Part shown: positions 8,990 through 16,569 of the stretch, piece after piece
Layout of the letters: every line of letters starts with the position of its first letter
Position numbering within the stretch: position 1 is the first letter of the stretch
Assembly: GCF_013618625.1 (NCBI RefSeq)
Contig: NZ_JABRWO010000003.1
Location: forward strand, 409,256-473,255
Length of the DNA: 64,000 nucleotides
Direction of reading: 5' to 3'
DNA from: Bremerella alba
GTDB taxonomy: Bacteria > Planctomycetota > Planctomycetia > Pirellulales > Pirellulaceae
Position numbers and translations under genes: made by a program
The notes under the pieces: generated by a model
What the model saw: only the letters and a program-made list of their open reading frames with translations
Databases searched by the model: none
Told to the model about the DNA's origin: nothing

Positions 8990-9652
8990 CTAAGGCATCC
9001 GCGACGTCATTGCGAATGACAGTTGTTCCATTTCAATTGCCAGATCTACTCCAATGACAGTGACATCATCCGGCAGTCTGAGTGTTACCGCAGCGAAGTT
9101 GAGAAAACCATGAATACCTGCCTCAACCAGACGCTCAGCCACCTCCTGTGCGGCCGCAGCAGGAACGGCAAGGATCGCAAGCTGGATGGACTTCTCTTTG
9201 ACGATCTTGTCTGCATTGTCCAGGTTGAAGACAGGGATCCCTTCGATCTCACTACCAACAATCTTGGGATCGAGGTCAAATGCGGCAACCGTATTGAAAC
9301 CTTGATTGGAAAAGCCGCGATAACCTAAAAGTGCGCGGCCCAGGTTACCCACGCCTACCAAAGCCACCGGCCATTTCTGATCGGTCCCCATGATTTGGCG
9401 AATCGTGGCGATCAATTCTGAACAGCGATAGCCGACGCCTGGATAGCCGAATTGCCCGAAGTTTGCCAAATCCTTTCGGACCTGGGCATCCGAGAAACCT
9501 AGCATTTCTCCTAGTTTGGTGCTGCTAGTGGTCTCGATTCCGGCCCGCTCTAAACGAGAAAGCTCACGCAAATATAGGCTCAATCGACTGACGACGGCCT
9601 TTGAGACACGCTGGTCGCTGGAAGCTTTCTTGTTGTCTTTGCTTTTCGCCAT
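8990..9652 (-). CDS. rex: redox-sensing transcriptional repressor Rex
   Basis: The protein is a Rex repressor, which binds DNA at low NADH and releases it when the NADH/NAD+ ratio rises. The N-terminal winged helix carries SSTKLGEMLGFSDAQVRKDL and the signature FGQFGYPGVGY. The C-terminal Rossmann domain has VALVGVGNLGRALL and continues to FDLDPKIVGSEIEGIPV. The frame can be extended by four residues to a TTG at 9664, but the ATG at 9652 is preferred, giving 220 residues. Target genes are not adjacent; it stands alone between a tRNA and a pseudopilin gene. Confidence 0.93.
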   Translation of the reverse strand: MAKSKDNKKASSDQRVSKAVVSRLSLYLRELSRLERAGIETTSSTKLGEMLGFSDAQVRKDLANFGQFGYPGVGYRCSELIATIRQIMGTDQKWPVALVGVGNLGRALLGYRGFSNQGFNTVAAFDLDPKIVGSEIEGIPVFNLDNADKIVKEKSIQLAILAVPAAAAQEVAERLVEAGIHGFLNFAAVTLRLPDDVTVIGVDLAIEMEQLSFAMTSRMP

Positions 9653-9789
9653 GACGTGTGCCAACAGGTCGACGCCAAGGCGTCATCGAAGTATCGCGAG
9701 AGTTGGTGGATAGAACACCATCAACTCTACCCTGTCAGCAGACTGCCCAACAAGGGTGGTTGCTGGACGCGGCCCCAACAAGAAAGTGT

Positions 9790-9820
9790 GAAAGCCCGGC
9801 AGTACTTCAGCCAGGCTCTC
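9790..9820 (-). terminator. hairpin terminator after the pseudopilin gene
   Basis: In minus-strand RNA, 11 consecutive pairs (allowing G-U) form between 9810-9820 and 9790-9800 around a 9-base loop, followed by a moderately U-rich stretch. An outer pair of 8-base arms (9784-9791 and 9839-9846, AAGTGTGA and TCACACTT) encloses it. It begins just after the pseudopilin stop. Confidence 0.6.
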
Positions 9821-9852
9821 ACCAATGCTATCGGATGATCACACTTGCGCGA

Positions 9853-10284
9853 TTACTCGGTGCCAAGTTCTTCGTAGTTGACCCAGATTTCGCCGGTAGT
9901 CGCATTGTACAGCCAGCCATGGGTGTCGGTGAAGTCGGCAGTCACAGGATCGTCTGTGACGACCTTCACGGTGTTGCTGTTGGTGAAGTTGTTTACAGGA
10001 AGTTTTGACAGGTACGGACCGAACGGGCCGTCGGCTGTTCCATCGGCTTTGGTTGAAATAGTTAGCTCATTGAGAGCAGATCCGGGGACAGCACCTTCAT
10101 GATGGGCGCGATAGAGCTGGATCTGCGACCGCAATGTATGCAGATTGAACAGCACGCTACTCTTTTTGGCATCCGTCGTTGAGTCCGTGAATTGAGGGAT
10201 AACCGTTGCTGCTAGGACAGCCAAGATCACCACGACAATCAGGACTTCAATAAGCGTGAAACCAGCTTTTTTTGCTTGCGACAT
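9853..10284 (-). CDS. type II secretion/type IV pilin-like major pseudopilin (GspG type)
   Basis: The 143-residue protein has a prepilin leader MSQAKKAG followed by the class III signal FTLIEVLIVVVILAVLAATV, with the conserved Glu at position 5 of the mature form. The body contains LFNLHTLRSQIQLYRAHHEG and a C-terminal part ending WLYNATTGEIWVNYEELG, like GspG-type pseudopilins. It would be cleaved by a prepilin peptidase and assembled into a periplasmic pseudopilus. No other secretion genes are adjacent. GGAG precedes the start. An unusual nested hairpin lies in its leader (10309-10354). Confidence 0.85.
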   Translation of the reverse strand: MSQAKKAGFTLIEVLIVVVILAVLAATVIPQFTDSTTDAKKSSVLFNLHTLRSQIQLYRAHHEGAVPGSALNELTISTKADGTADGPFGPYLSKLPVNNFTNSNTVKVVTDDPVTADFTDTHGWLYNATTGEIWVNYEELGTE

Positions 10285-10308
10285 TGTTTTGACACTCCAA
10301 GTCGAATA

Positions 10309-10354
10309 TTGCTGATTCGTTTAGGGAGAATTCTCGCCTAGGATCAATCAGCAA
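10309..10354 (-). promoter_or_regulatory. nested inverted repeat in pseudopilin leader
   Basis: Outer arms TTGCTGATT (10309-10317) and AATCAGCAA (10346-10354) pair perfectly over 9 bases and enclose the perfect 10-bp palindrome GAGAATTCTC (10326-10335). It ends 25 bases before the pseudopilin start, so it would form a hairpin in the mRNA leader or serve as a DNA operator. Confidence 0.5.
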
Positions 10355-10791
10355 GGATCATGTTTTCATTGCGTAAGTGGATTACCCGAAAGCGGCGATG
10401 CATTTGCTTTCTGAAGGTAGATACGTTACGCGGATGCCAGGTCAAGGAGATTTTCTCTAAAACGCATGCATGCCATCCATTGTGAGGGGTGAATTTGCTG
10501 CTTATTTATCCACTGGCATAAACATAGCTTGTGACCGATGGCTTCTCTTCTCATGGGCGGGTAGGCGATCCCCCCTATAAAAACCGCACTAAATGCACTT
10601 GTGGGGCATTTGTCTTAATTGTCATAGCCGGCAAAAGGGTACTTGTTTGTTGCATTCCTTTCGATGCTCGCACTCTGCCCATCTGTTGATGTCTTCGTAT
10701 CTTTTGGGTAACTCCCATGTGTTCTATCTCAAGCATTCATCCCAGATTGACGATACAGAAGGACATCTGAGTACTGAATAGGCGGATTGGG

Positions 10792-10808
10792 GTGTCAGTG
10801 AGTGACAC
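10792..10808 (+). promoter_or_regulatory. inverted repeat upstream of the YTV gene
   Basis: GTGTCA and TGACAC form perfect 6-bp arms around GTGAG. It is a possible operator; the binding protein is unknown. Confidence 0.35.
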
Positions 10809-10961
10809 GAAAGATGCCAAGAGTAGGTGCTGCGGGTAAACGGGCGATAGCAGGAGATATTGCACGATTCAATGTTTGAGGGCACAGGACACGGCAAGGA
10901 TTTGCCCAAACCAGGCCAGGCCCTTAGTCGTACGGCGTTTTGTCAACGAAGGAGAAGGAAA

Positions 10962-12521
10962 ATGCGAGCTGTAATGGGATTGCCGATCCTAGCGGTCATA
11001 TTGGCTGCTTTTTCGGCGAACTCGGCTGAAGCCGCTTATGGCGGATTGTTCAGCTTCCGGAATGCGGGTTGTTGTGAACCAGCAACTTACGAGTGCTGCA
11101 AGCAGCAGTGCTACACCGTAAACAAGACTTGTAAAGAGACTGTTTACGAACAGCAGGAACAAACCTGCTACAAGACCGTCTATGAAACGGTCTATGAAGA
11201 CAAGACTGTGGATTGCGTTACCTACGAAACGGAAACGCGCTACAAAGATTGCACGTACACCACGTGCAAACCAGTTTGGGAAACCAAGTACCGCACGGTG
11301 AACTACACCACTTGCAAGCCGGTCTGGGAAACTCGAACTAAAGACATCTGTTACACGGTTTGCAAGCCAGTCTGGGAAACCAAGACCAAGGAAATTTGCT
11401 ACACCGTGAACAAGCCAGTCTGGGAAACCAAGACGAAGGAAACCTGCTACACGGTCTGCAAGCCAGTCTGGGAAACCAAGACTAAGGAAATTTGCTACAC
11501 CGTCTGCAAGCCAGTCTGGGAAACCAAGACGAAAGAGATTTGCTATACGGTCTGCAAGCCTGTTTGGGAAACCAAGACTAAGGATATTTGCTACACCGTT
11601 TGCAAGCCTGTCTACGAGACCAAGTATCGTGACGTTTGCAAGACGATCTGCAAGCCAGTTCATTACACCAAGACGGTTAAGGTCTGTGGCGGTCACTGGG
11701 AAACCAAGACCGAAACGATCCCCGGTCCTGTTGTAAAGAAGTGCATTCAAGAGCCAGGTTGCTGGACTTGGGACCCTTGCCAGTGCAAGTGTGTCTACTG
11801 CCCAGGCGAAACCTCGGTTGTTGAAGTTCAGTGCCCACCTAAGACCTGCTGCAAGAAGGTTTGGGTTCCAGAAGTCACTGAAAAGCAAATCGATTGCGTT
11901 CGCTACGAACATGAAACCATCACTGAGCAAGTTCCTTACAAAGTGTGCCGCATGGAGAAGGAACAACGCGTCAAGACCTGCACTTACAAGGTCTGCAAGA
12001 TGGTTCCTGAACAGCGTACCAAGACTTGCACCTACAAGGTTTGCAAGATGGTTCCTGAACAGCGTACCAAGACCTGTACTTACAAGGTCTGCCACATGGT
12101 CAAGGAAAACAAGACCAAGACTTGCACCTACAAGGTCTGCAAGATGGTTCCTGAACAGCGTACCAAGACCTGCACCTACAAGGTTTGCAAGATGGTTCCT
12201 GAACAGCGTACCAAGACTTGCACCTACAAGGTCTGCAAGATGGTCAAGGAATGTCACACGAAGGAAGTTCCTTACAAGGTGTGCAAGATGGTCCAAGAGA
12301 CCCACACCAAGCAAGTTCCTTACTGTGTAAAGAAGCCTGTTCACACCACCAAGACCGTCAAGGTCGCTAAGTGTGTGCCGAAGAAGGTTGCTTACACGGT
12401 TACCCGTTGCGTTCCTAAGACCATCTGCAAGACGGTTCCGGTCACAGTTTGCTGCCCGGCCCCTTGCGATCCTTGCTGCGGTGGCCAAGCTGCTGCCAGC
12501 GATTGTGGTTGCGGTGCGTAA
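10962..12521 (+). CDS. secreted cysteine-rich YTV-repeat cell-wall protein
   Basis: A strong ribosome binding site (GGAGAAGG) sets the ATG at 10962, giving 519 residues; the frame continues upstream to 10860 without support. A signal peptide ends near ANSAEA. The mature protein has two blocks of 16-residue repeats. The first is about nine copies of YTVCKPVWETKTKEIC. The second is about nine copies of TYKVCKMVPEQRTKTC. A Trp/Cys/Pro-rich linker (about GCWTWDPCQCKCVYC) joins them, and the tail is Cys-rich, ending ASDCGCGA. This is the YTV family, described from planctomycete cell walls (Rhodopirellula), where the cysteines are thought to crosslink the protein coat. Uniform codon use (GTC, TGC, AAG) suggests high expression. 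A terminator follows. Confidence 0.9.
   Translation: MRAVMGLPILAVILAAFSANSAEAAYGGLFSFRNAGCCEPATYECCKQQCYTVNKTCKETVYEQQEQTCYKTVYETVYEDKTVDCVTYETETRYKDCTYTTCKPVWETKYRTVNYTTCKPVWETRTKDICYTVCKPVWETKTKEICYTVNKPVWETKTKETCYTVCKPVWETKTKEICYTVCKPVWETKTKEICYTVCKPVWETKTKDICYTVCKPVYETKYRDVCKTICKPVHYTKTVKVCGGHWETKTETIPGPVVKKCIQEPGCWTWDPCQCKCVYCPGETSVVEVQCPPKTCCKKVWVPEVTEKQIDCVRYEHETITEQVPYKVCRMEKEQRVKTCTYKVCKMVPEQRTKTCTYKVCKMVPEQRTKTCTYKVCHMVKENKTKTCTYKVCKMVPEQRTKTCTYKVCKMVPEQRTKTCTYKVCKMVKECHTKEVPYKVCKMVQETHTKQVPYCVKKPVHTTKTVKVAKCVPKKVAYTVTRCVPKTICKTVPVTVCCPAPCDPCCGGQAAASDCGCGA
11256..11690 (+). repeat. first YTV block, 48-bp tandem repeats
   Basis: About nine in-frame 48-bp units encode the 16-residue unit YTVCKPVWETKTKEIC. 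Copies in the middle are nearly identical in DNA as well as in protein, which suggests recent expansion by unequal exchange. Confidence 0.85.
11934..12360 (+). repeat. second YTV-protein block, 48-bp tandem repeats
   Basis: About nine in-frame 48-bp units encode TYKVCKMVPEQRTKTC variants. The unit length equals that of the first block although the sequence differs, so both share a 16-residue period. Confidence 0.85.
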
Positions 12522-12586
12522 CGATGCGAAACCGGCTCCTTGGACTCTCTGCCGGAGGGTTTAAGGCACTGGCCTGGTAGAATGAG

Positions 12587-12621
12587 GCGGCTTGAGACTT
12601 CGGTCTTAAGCCGCTTTTTTT
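12587..12621 (+). terminator. terminator after the YTV gene
   Basis: A 12-bp stem (GCGGCTTGAGAC with GTCTTAAGCCGC, one G-T pair) with a TTCG tetraloop is followed by seven T. It is a textbook strong terminator. Confidence 0.92.
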
Positions 12622-12646
12622 GTTTCTTGATGCAGGAGTTCAGCAA

Positions 12647-13138
12647 GTGACGACCCGATCCGACGATACCAATCTTCCGGTTATTCTCGTAGGTGCCATG
12701 ACCAAAGATCGCGTTATTGGTACAGGGAATGGAATGCCTTGGGACATTCCCGAAGAATATCAGACGTTCATCGACAACATTCGTGGGCAAACGGTCATTA
12801 TGGGACGACGATCCTACGAAGTATTTGGCCCCGATCTCACTAGTGCACAGGCCATTGTTGTTTCGCGAGGAGCACCAGATCTTGGCGTGCCGGTTGTCGA
12901 CAGCATCGAGAAAGCACTCGAAATGGCTCGCTCCTATGGGGTGAAGATTTTTGTCGCTGGCGGTTCGCAGATCTATGAATTGGCTCTGCCGCATGCGAAC
13001 TGGATGTATTTGAGTGAAATCAAAGAAGATTTTGATGGAGACAAATACTTCCCTGAATTCAATCGCAGTCAGTGGGAAGTTACCCGCGAAGACGAGCATG
13101 CCCAATTCATTTATCGTGAGTGGCAGCGAACTGCTTAA
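12647..13138 (+). CDS. folA: dihydrofolate reductase
   Basis: The protein reduces dihydrofolate to tetrahydrofolate with NADPH. Signatures are the N-terminal ILVGAMTKDRVIGTGNGMPW followed by DIPEEYQTF, TVIMGRRSYEVFG, AIVVSRG and IFVAGGSQIYELALP. AGGAG precedes a GTG at 12647, which gives 163 residues. The open frame starts at a TTG at 12620 that overlaps the preceding terminator and is rejected. Its TAA stop shares bases with the stop of the convergent polymerase gene. Confidence 0.92.
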   Translation: MTTRSDDTNLPVILVGAMTKDRVIGTGNGMPWDIPEEYQTFIDNIRGQTVIMGRRSYEVFGPDLTSAQAIVVSRGAPDLGVPVVDSIEKALEMARSYGVKIFVAGGSQIYELALPHANWMYLSEIKEDFDGDKYFPEFNRSQWEVTREDEHAQFIYREWQRTA

Positions 13139-14376
13139 GTGACCGTGTGAAACGCACTTCCTTTGGCGACCAACTCGGGAATACGCCCAAATGCAATTTT
13201 GTCTTCCAAGACGTCGCGGTAGGCGTGCGTATTCGCGAAATAAATCGCATTTGCTCCCCAGCGATCGCTGATTTCATCGAGGGCATGGGACAGCCGCTGG
13301 GACTGAGAGATCTCGTCGAAGAGATAGCCTGAGACTTCACTGCGCGGCTCTAGTTTGCTCACCGTTACATCGACCTTTTTGAGCCCACGCAAATTCTGCG
13401 GCCGCCGACGCCACAGGCGTTCAAACTGATGAAGGATCGATAGCGTATCTTGAACACAAGGCAGATCGATTTTCTCATTGAATAAGGCTCCGCGATCCCC
13501 GGATAGAGTAAGTTGGAGGTTGCGAGAACAGTAGCCAGTTTGCCGCAGTCGTCGAGAAAGTTTGCAGAGCAGCAAGACCAAAATGCAATGCGCCCCAGAT
13601 TCATTTCGTAGGCGAGGGTCCAGCACACGACCGTGGCTCATCGAGTGACGCTGGGTGGGAGGTTCCGGGGCATCAATGCCGTGGAATCCATCCCACCAAC
13701 GAGCACCAGAAACCGAACCCCAGAGTTGTAGGGCCTGTCGACGATCGAGTTTCCAGAGTTCCTCAATTGTTCTAATGCGTGAGTTGTTGAGTCGCGATAC
13801 CATGCCTCGTCCTAGCCCAGGCAAGTCCTCCAGTGAGAGATGAGAAAGTCGACCTGGTAATTCTGCTATCGGAAGAACGGTCAAACCGTCCGGCTTTTTC
13901 AGATTACTTGCCGTCTTGGCCAGTAATCGCGTGGGAGCAATTCCGATTGAACTAGTCAGCCAGGGACCAAAATCTTGTCGAAGTTGCCGCTTGATGGCGC
14001 CGGCAAGCTGAACGGCATGTTCGATTTGCTGGTATCGGCCACACAGCTTGATGGTCCATTCGTCGATGGAGTATACGTGATGGACCTCAGCGCATCGATC
14101 GACGCTTTTAAGTAAGTCGTGGTGAATCTCGACATAAACGCTCGGTCGTGCCCTGACCAACTGAATGCGAGGGCAGAGCCGCTTGGCTTCGTGGGCCTTG
14201 GTGCCCGTTTGTATGCCACATCGCTTGGCCTCGTAACTGGCCGCGATGATGGAGGTGTAGTCCGAGTCGAGTGGTACCACCCCGATCGCTCGATTTCGCA
14301 ATTCGGGACGCAAAAACTGCTCGGCAGACGCAAAAAAAGAGTTCATGTCTTGCATCATCCAGTTCACGTGAGTCAT
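13135..14376 (-). CDS. Y-family (DinB/UmuC-like) translesion DNA polymerase
   Basis: The protein has the catalytic blocks of Y-family polymerases: DMNSFFASAEQ with the first acidic residue, YEAKRCGIQTGTKAHEAKRL, and YSIDEW with the second acidic pair. GIAPTRLLAKTASNLKKPDG and the helix-hairpin-helix LEDLPGLGRGMVSRL follow. The polymerase and little-finger regions are present and the length (413 residues) is usual. These enzymes copy damaged templates and are often SOS-controlled; a palindrome at 14410-14425, 34 bases upstream, could be an operator. The frame extends to 14508 but AAGGG before the ATG at 14376 supports the shorter form. The conserved Tyr after the first motif is preserved as NSFFAS without the steric-gate Tyr pair, so the subfamily is unclear. 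Confidence 0.85.
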   Translation of the reverse strand: MTHVNWMMQDMNSFFASAEQFLRPELRNRAIGVVPLDSDYTSIIAASYEAKRCGIQTGTKAHEAKRLCPRIQLVRARPSVYVEIHHDLLKSVDRCAEVHHVYSIDEWTIKLCGRYQQIEHAVQLAGAIKRQLRQDFGPWLTSSIGIAPTRLLAKTASNLKKPDGLTVLPIAELPGRLSHLSLEDLPGLGRGMVSRLNNSRIRTIEELWKLDRRQALQLWGSVSGARWWDGFHGIDAPEPPTQRHSMSHGRVLDPRLRNESGAHCILVLLLCKLSRRLRQTGYCSRNLQLTLSGDRGALFNEKIDLPCVQDTLSILHQFERLWRRRPQNLRGLKKVDVTVSKLEPRSEVSGYLFDEISQSQRLSHALDEISDRWGANAIYFANTHAYRDVLEDKIAFGRIPELVAKGSAFHTVT

Positions 14377-14409
14377 CGCGTTCGCCCTTAGGAAGGTTTG
14401 CTTTGAGTG

Positions 14410-14425
14410 GTGTATGAATGTACAC
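14410..14425. promoter_or_regulatory. palindrome between polymerase and GNAT genes (possible SOS operator)
   Basis: GTGTA-TGAATG-TACAC has perfect 5-bp arms. It lies between divergent genes, close to the Y-family polymerase start. An operator of a LexA-like repressor is a guess from context only. Confidence 0.4.
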
Positions 14426-14514
14426 TGTTTGTCGTCCTTCGCAAGAGAAACCTTTGGCAGAAGATTGGGACGCCATATAAGCCGAGGCAAAAAGAATCGA
14501 ACCTTCACGCTTCG

Positions 14515-15378
14515 ATGGTGTCACTTGATCGGTTGTTAACAAAAGAATTCGAATGGGTAGAGCGTTTGGAGAATCGATTGGCAGGCCTGAATTCCTCGCA
14601 AATTGCCGAGACAATTGAAGCGAACGACAGCGAGTTCTGTTGCCACTGGGCGCAGTCGTCAGAGGTGGAATTAATCAGGGAGTCCCGCTGGTACCGTCTG
14701 ATCAGTGAGATCTCGCACCCGTATTTCAATAGCATCTTCGAGGCGAATGTCCCACCGGCCCAACTCTCTGAAGTCGTTGATGAGGCACTGGATCCATTTC
14801 GAGAGAGAAAACTGCCAATGGCCTGGTGGGTCGGTCCTAAAACTCGACCGAAAGGACTTGGCCAGTCGCTAATCGCCCATGAATTAGAGCATGTGGCCTG
14901 CGAATCAGCGATGGCTATTGAGCCGAACGTTGCCGACTATGAACGTGTCTCTGAGGAAGTTGAGATTCGAGCCGTCACTTCGGCAATCGATCTGCGGACG
15001 TGGGTCGAGATCATGACCGGAGTTTATGGTTTGCCGGAGTTCACCCAGGAACCATGGCTCCGAATACTCAAAAAAGCAGGACTTGGTAGCCGGAAAAAGC
15101 TTCAGCATTTTCTCGCATTGGTGGATGGAGAAGTTGCTGGAGTCGGGTCAATTTTCTATGGAAGTCAGGCTGCGGGAATCTATAACATCGGAGTGCTTTC
15201 CCAGTATCGCGGGCAGGGAGTCGCCTCGACGCTTACGATCTCGTTGCTATCCCTGATTGAAGAACAGGGGTATGAGCTGGCGACGCTCTGTGCTTCACGG
15301 AAGGCGGAGTCGCTCTATCGGAAGATCGGTTTCCAAAGGTTCGGTGAACTCAACTGTTATCGTTGGTCACCGGATTAG
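14515..15378 (+). CDS. GNAT-family N-acetyltransferase with extra N-terminal region
   Basis: The C-terminal half is a GNAT domain: HFLALVDGEVAGVGSIFY, IYNIGVLSQYRGQGVASTLT (acetyl-CoA-binding Q/R-x-x-G-x-G/A loop) and LCASRKAESLYRKIGFQRFG. The N-terminal 130 residues, including WWVGPKTRPKGLGQSL, resemble the degenerate first GNAT repeat seen in double-domain members. The substrate is unknown. The frame starts at a GTG at 14407, but that would lie inside the palindrome; the ATG at 14515 is the first plausible start after it, giving 287 residues. Confidence 0.78.
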   Translation: MVSLDRLLTKEFEWVERLENRLAGLNSSQIAETIEANDSEFCCHWAQSSEVELIRESRWYRLISEISHPYFNSIFEANVPPAQLSEVVDEALDPFRERKLPMAWWVGPKTRPKGLGQSLIAHELEHVACESAMAIEPNVADYERVSEEVEIRAVTSAIDLRTWVEIMTGVYGLPEFTQEPWLRILKKAGLGSRKKLQHFLALVDGEVAGVGSIFYGSQAAGIYNIGVLSQYRGQGVASTLTISLLSLIEEQGYELATLCASRKAESLYRKIGFQRFGELNCYRWSPD

Positions 15379-15385
15379 CGCATAC

Positions 15386-15418
15386 AAAAACACCGCGCGA
15401 AGTTTACCTCGTGCGGTG
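15386..15418 (-). terminator. terminator after rplS
   Basis: A 10-bp stem (CACCGCGCGA at 15391-15400 with TCGTGCGGTG at 15409-15418, one mismatch) is followed on the minus strand by a T-run. It closes the ffh-rpsP-trmD-rplS run. Confidence 0.8.
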
Positions 15419-15460
15419 CTTCCGATTCGTCTCGCTGTAGGCGAAGTTGCGATGGGCGTC

Positions 15461-15811
15461 TTAGACGCGGCGTTCTCGCAGGCGAGTAGCCTTACCAACG
15501 CGATCACGAAGGTAATACAGCTTGGCTCGGCGGACGACGCTGCGACGCGTAACTTCCACTTTAGCGATCTGTGGGCTGTGAAGTGGGAACTTCTTTTCAA
15601 CACCTTCGCCAGCGACAATACGGCGAACGCTGAACATTTCACGGGTACCGCTGCCGCTCTTGGCGATGACGGTGCCGATGAATTTCTGGATACGTTCCTT
15701 TTGACCTTCGAGGATCTTGGTGTGGACCTCGACAGTGTCACCGATTTCAAAGAAATCGACGTCCGACTTTTGGTAGGCCGCTTCGACCTTGTTCATCAAT
15801 TCTTGGCTCAT
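15461..15811 (-). CDS. rplS: 50S ribosomal protein L19
   Basis: The 116-residue protein matches L19: IGDTVEVHTKILEGQKERIQ, FIGTVIAKSGSG, VRRIVAGEGVEKKFPLHSP and VTRRSVVRRAKLYYLRDRVG. It sits at the 30S-50S interface. AAGGAAA precedes the start. It lies 26 bp after trmD, as in the usual rpsP-rimM-trmD-rplS operon. Confidence 0.97.
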   Translation of the reverse strand: MSQELMNKVEAAYQKSDVDFFEIGDTVEVHTKILEGQKERIQKFIGTVIAKSGSGTREMFSVRRIVAGEGVEKKFPLHSPQIAKVEVTRRSVVRRAKLYYLRDRVGKATRLRERRV

Positions 15812-15837
15812 TGCCAGTTTCCTTCTGCTACAGCGAT

Positions 15838-16554
15838 TTAACGTTTATTTTCATGGGCGTCGTCCGAATGCTGGTCCAGCAGGTCGGCTCGTCGCATCTT
15901 GGTTTTTTCTAGCGACTGTTGCTTTCTCCAGGCAAGGATCTCTTGGTGATTGCCACCGAGGAGAACCTCCGGAACATTCAGGCCGCGATATTCTCGAGGC
16001 CGCGTGTACTGCGGGAACTCGAGAAGACGATTTCCTTCACTGAAAGAATCGTCGACTGCACTTTGCTCGTCACCCAGTACACCAGGGATCAGGCGAATCA
16101 CCGAATCGATGATCGCCATCGCTGCGACTTCGCCTCCGTTAAGGACGAAGTCTCCCAGCGAAATTTCTTCCGGCTGTAGAAGGTCGATCACGCGTTGATC
16201 GAAACCTTCGTAGCGGCCGCAGATCATGGTCAGCCGCTCTTGTTGGGAAAGCTCTTCGACTAGTGGTTGATTAAGCGTTTTCCCTTGTGGGCTTAGCAGA
16301 ATCAACCGGCCTGGCTTATTACCCCGTGGCTGGATTTGTTCAATCGCCTCGACAACCGGCTGTGCACGGATGACCATTCCAGGTCCACCGCCAAAAGGTC
16401 GATCGTCGACTCGATTGTGTTTGTCATTTGCCCAGTCTCGCAGGTTGTGGACATGGGCTTCGACCAATCGTTTGTCGATGGCCTTGTTGAGCAGGCTTTC
16501 ACCGAGATAGCCGGTGAAGATCTCTGGAAACAACGTGAGGACATCGAACCGCAT
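15838..16554 (-). CDS. trmD: tRNA (guanine-N1)-methyltransferase
   Basis: The 238-residue SPOUT-class enzyme methylates G37 of tRNAs, preventing frameshifts. Signatures are MRFDVLTLFPEIF, RVDDRPFGGGPGMV, ICGRYEGFDQRV and SLGDFVLNGGEVAAMAIID. It lies 15 bp after rpsP with no rimM between them, unlike the common operon. Confidence 0.97.
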   Translation of the reverse strand: MRFDVLTLFPEIFTGYLGESLLNKAIDKRLVEAHVHNLRDWANDKHNRVDDRPFGGGPGMVIRAQPVVEAIEQIQPRGNKPGRLILLSPQGKTLNQPLVEELSQQERLTMICGRYEGFDQRVIDLLQPEEISLGDFVLNGGEVAAMAIIDSVIRLIPGVLGDEQSAVDDSFSEGNRLLEFPQYTRPREYRGLNVPEVLLGGNHQEILAWRKQQSLEKTKMRRADLLDQHSDDAHENKR

Positions 16555-16569
16555 GGCAAGTCTGCCTGC

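Larger units (their letters stand above)
10285..10961. other. 677-bp divergent intergenic region between pseudopilin and YTV genes
   Basis: No convincing gene is seen. The region holds the nested hairpin in the pseudopilin leader (10309-10354). A second inverted repeat lies at 10591-10611 (AAATGC with GCATTT), and a perfect 6-bp-arm repeat at 10792-10808 lies 150 bp before the YTV start. Its length suggests elaborate control or a long leader of the highly expressed wall-protein gene. Confidence 0.5.

Noticed and set aside
10495..10525. A single DnaA-box-like TTATCCACT
   Set aside because: One box without a cluster or AT-rich element does not make an origin.
10989..12488. 499-codon open frame on the minus strand opposite the YTV gene
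   Set aside because: It is a shadow of the repetitive YTV coding sequence; it has no binding site and its product simply mirrors the repeats.
12620..12646. TTG start of dihydrofolate reductase
   Set aside because: It overlaps the T-run of the preceding terminator; AGGAG supports the GTG at 12647.
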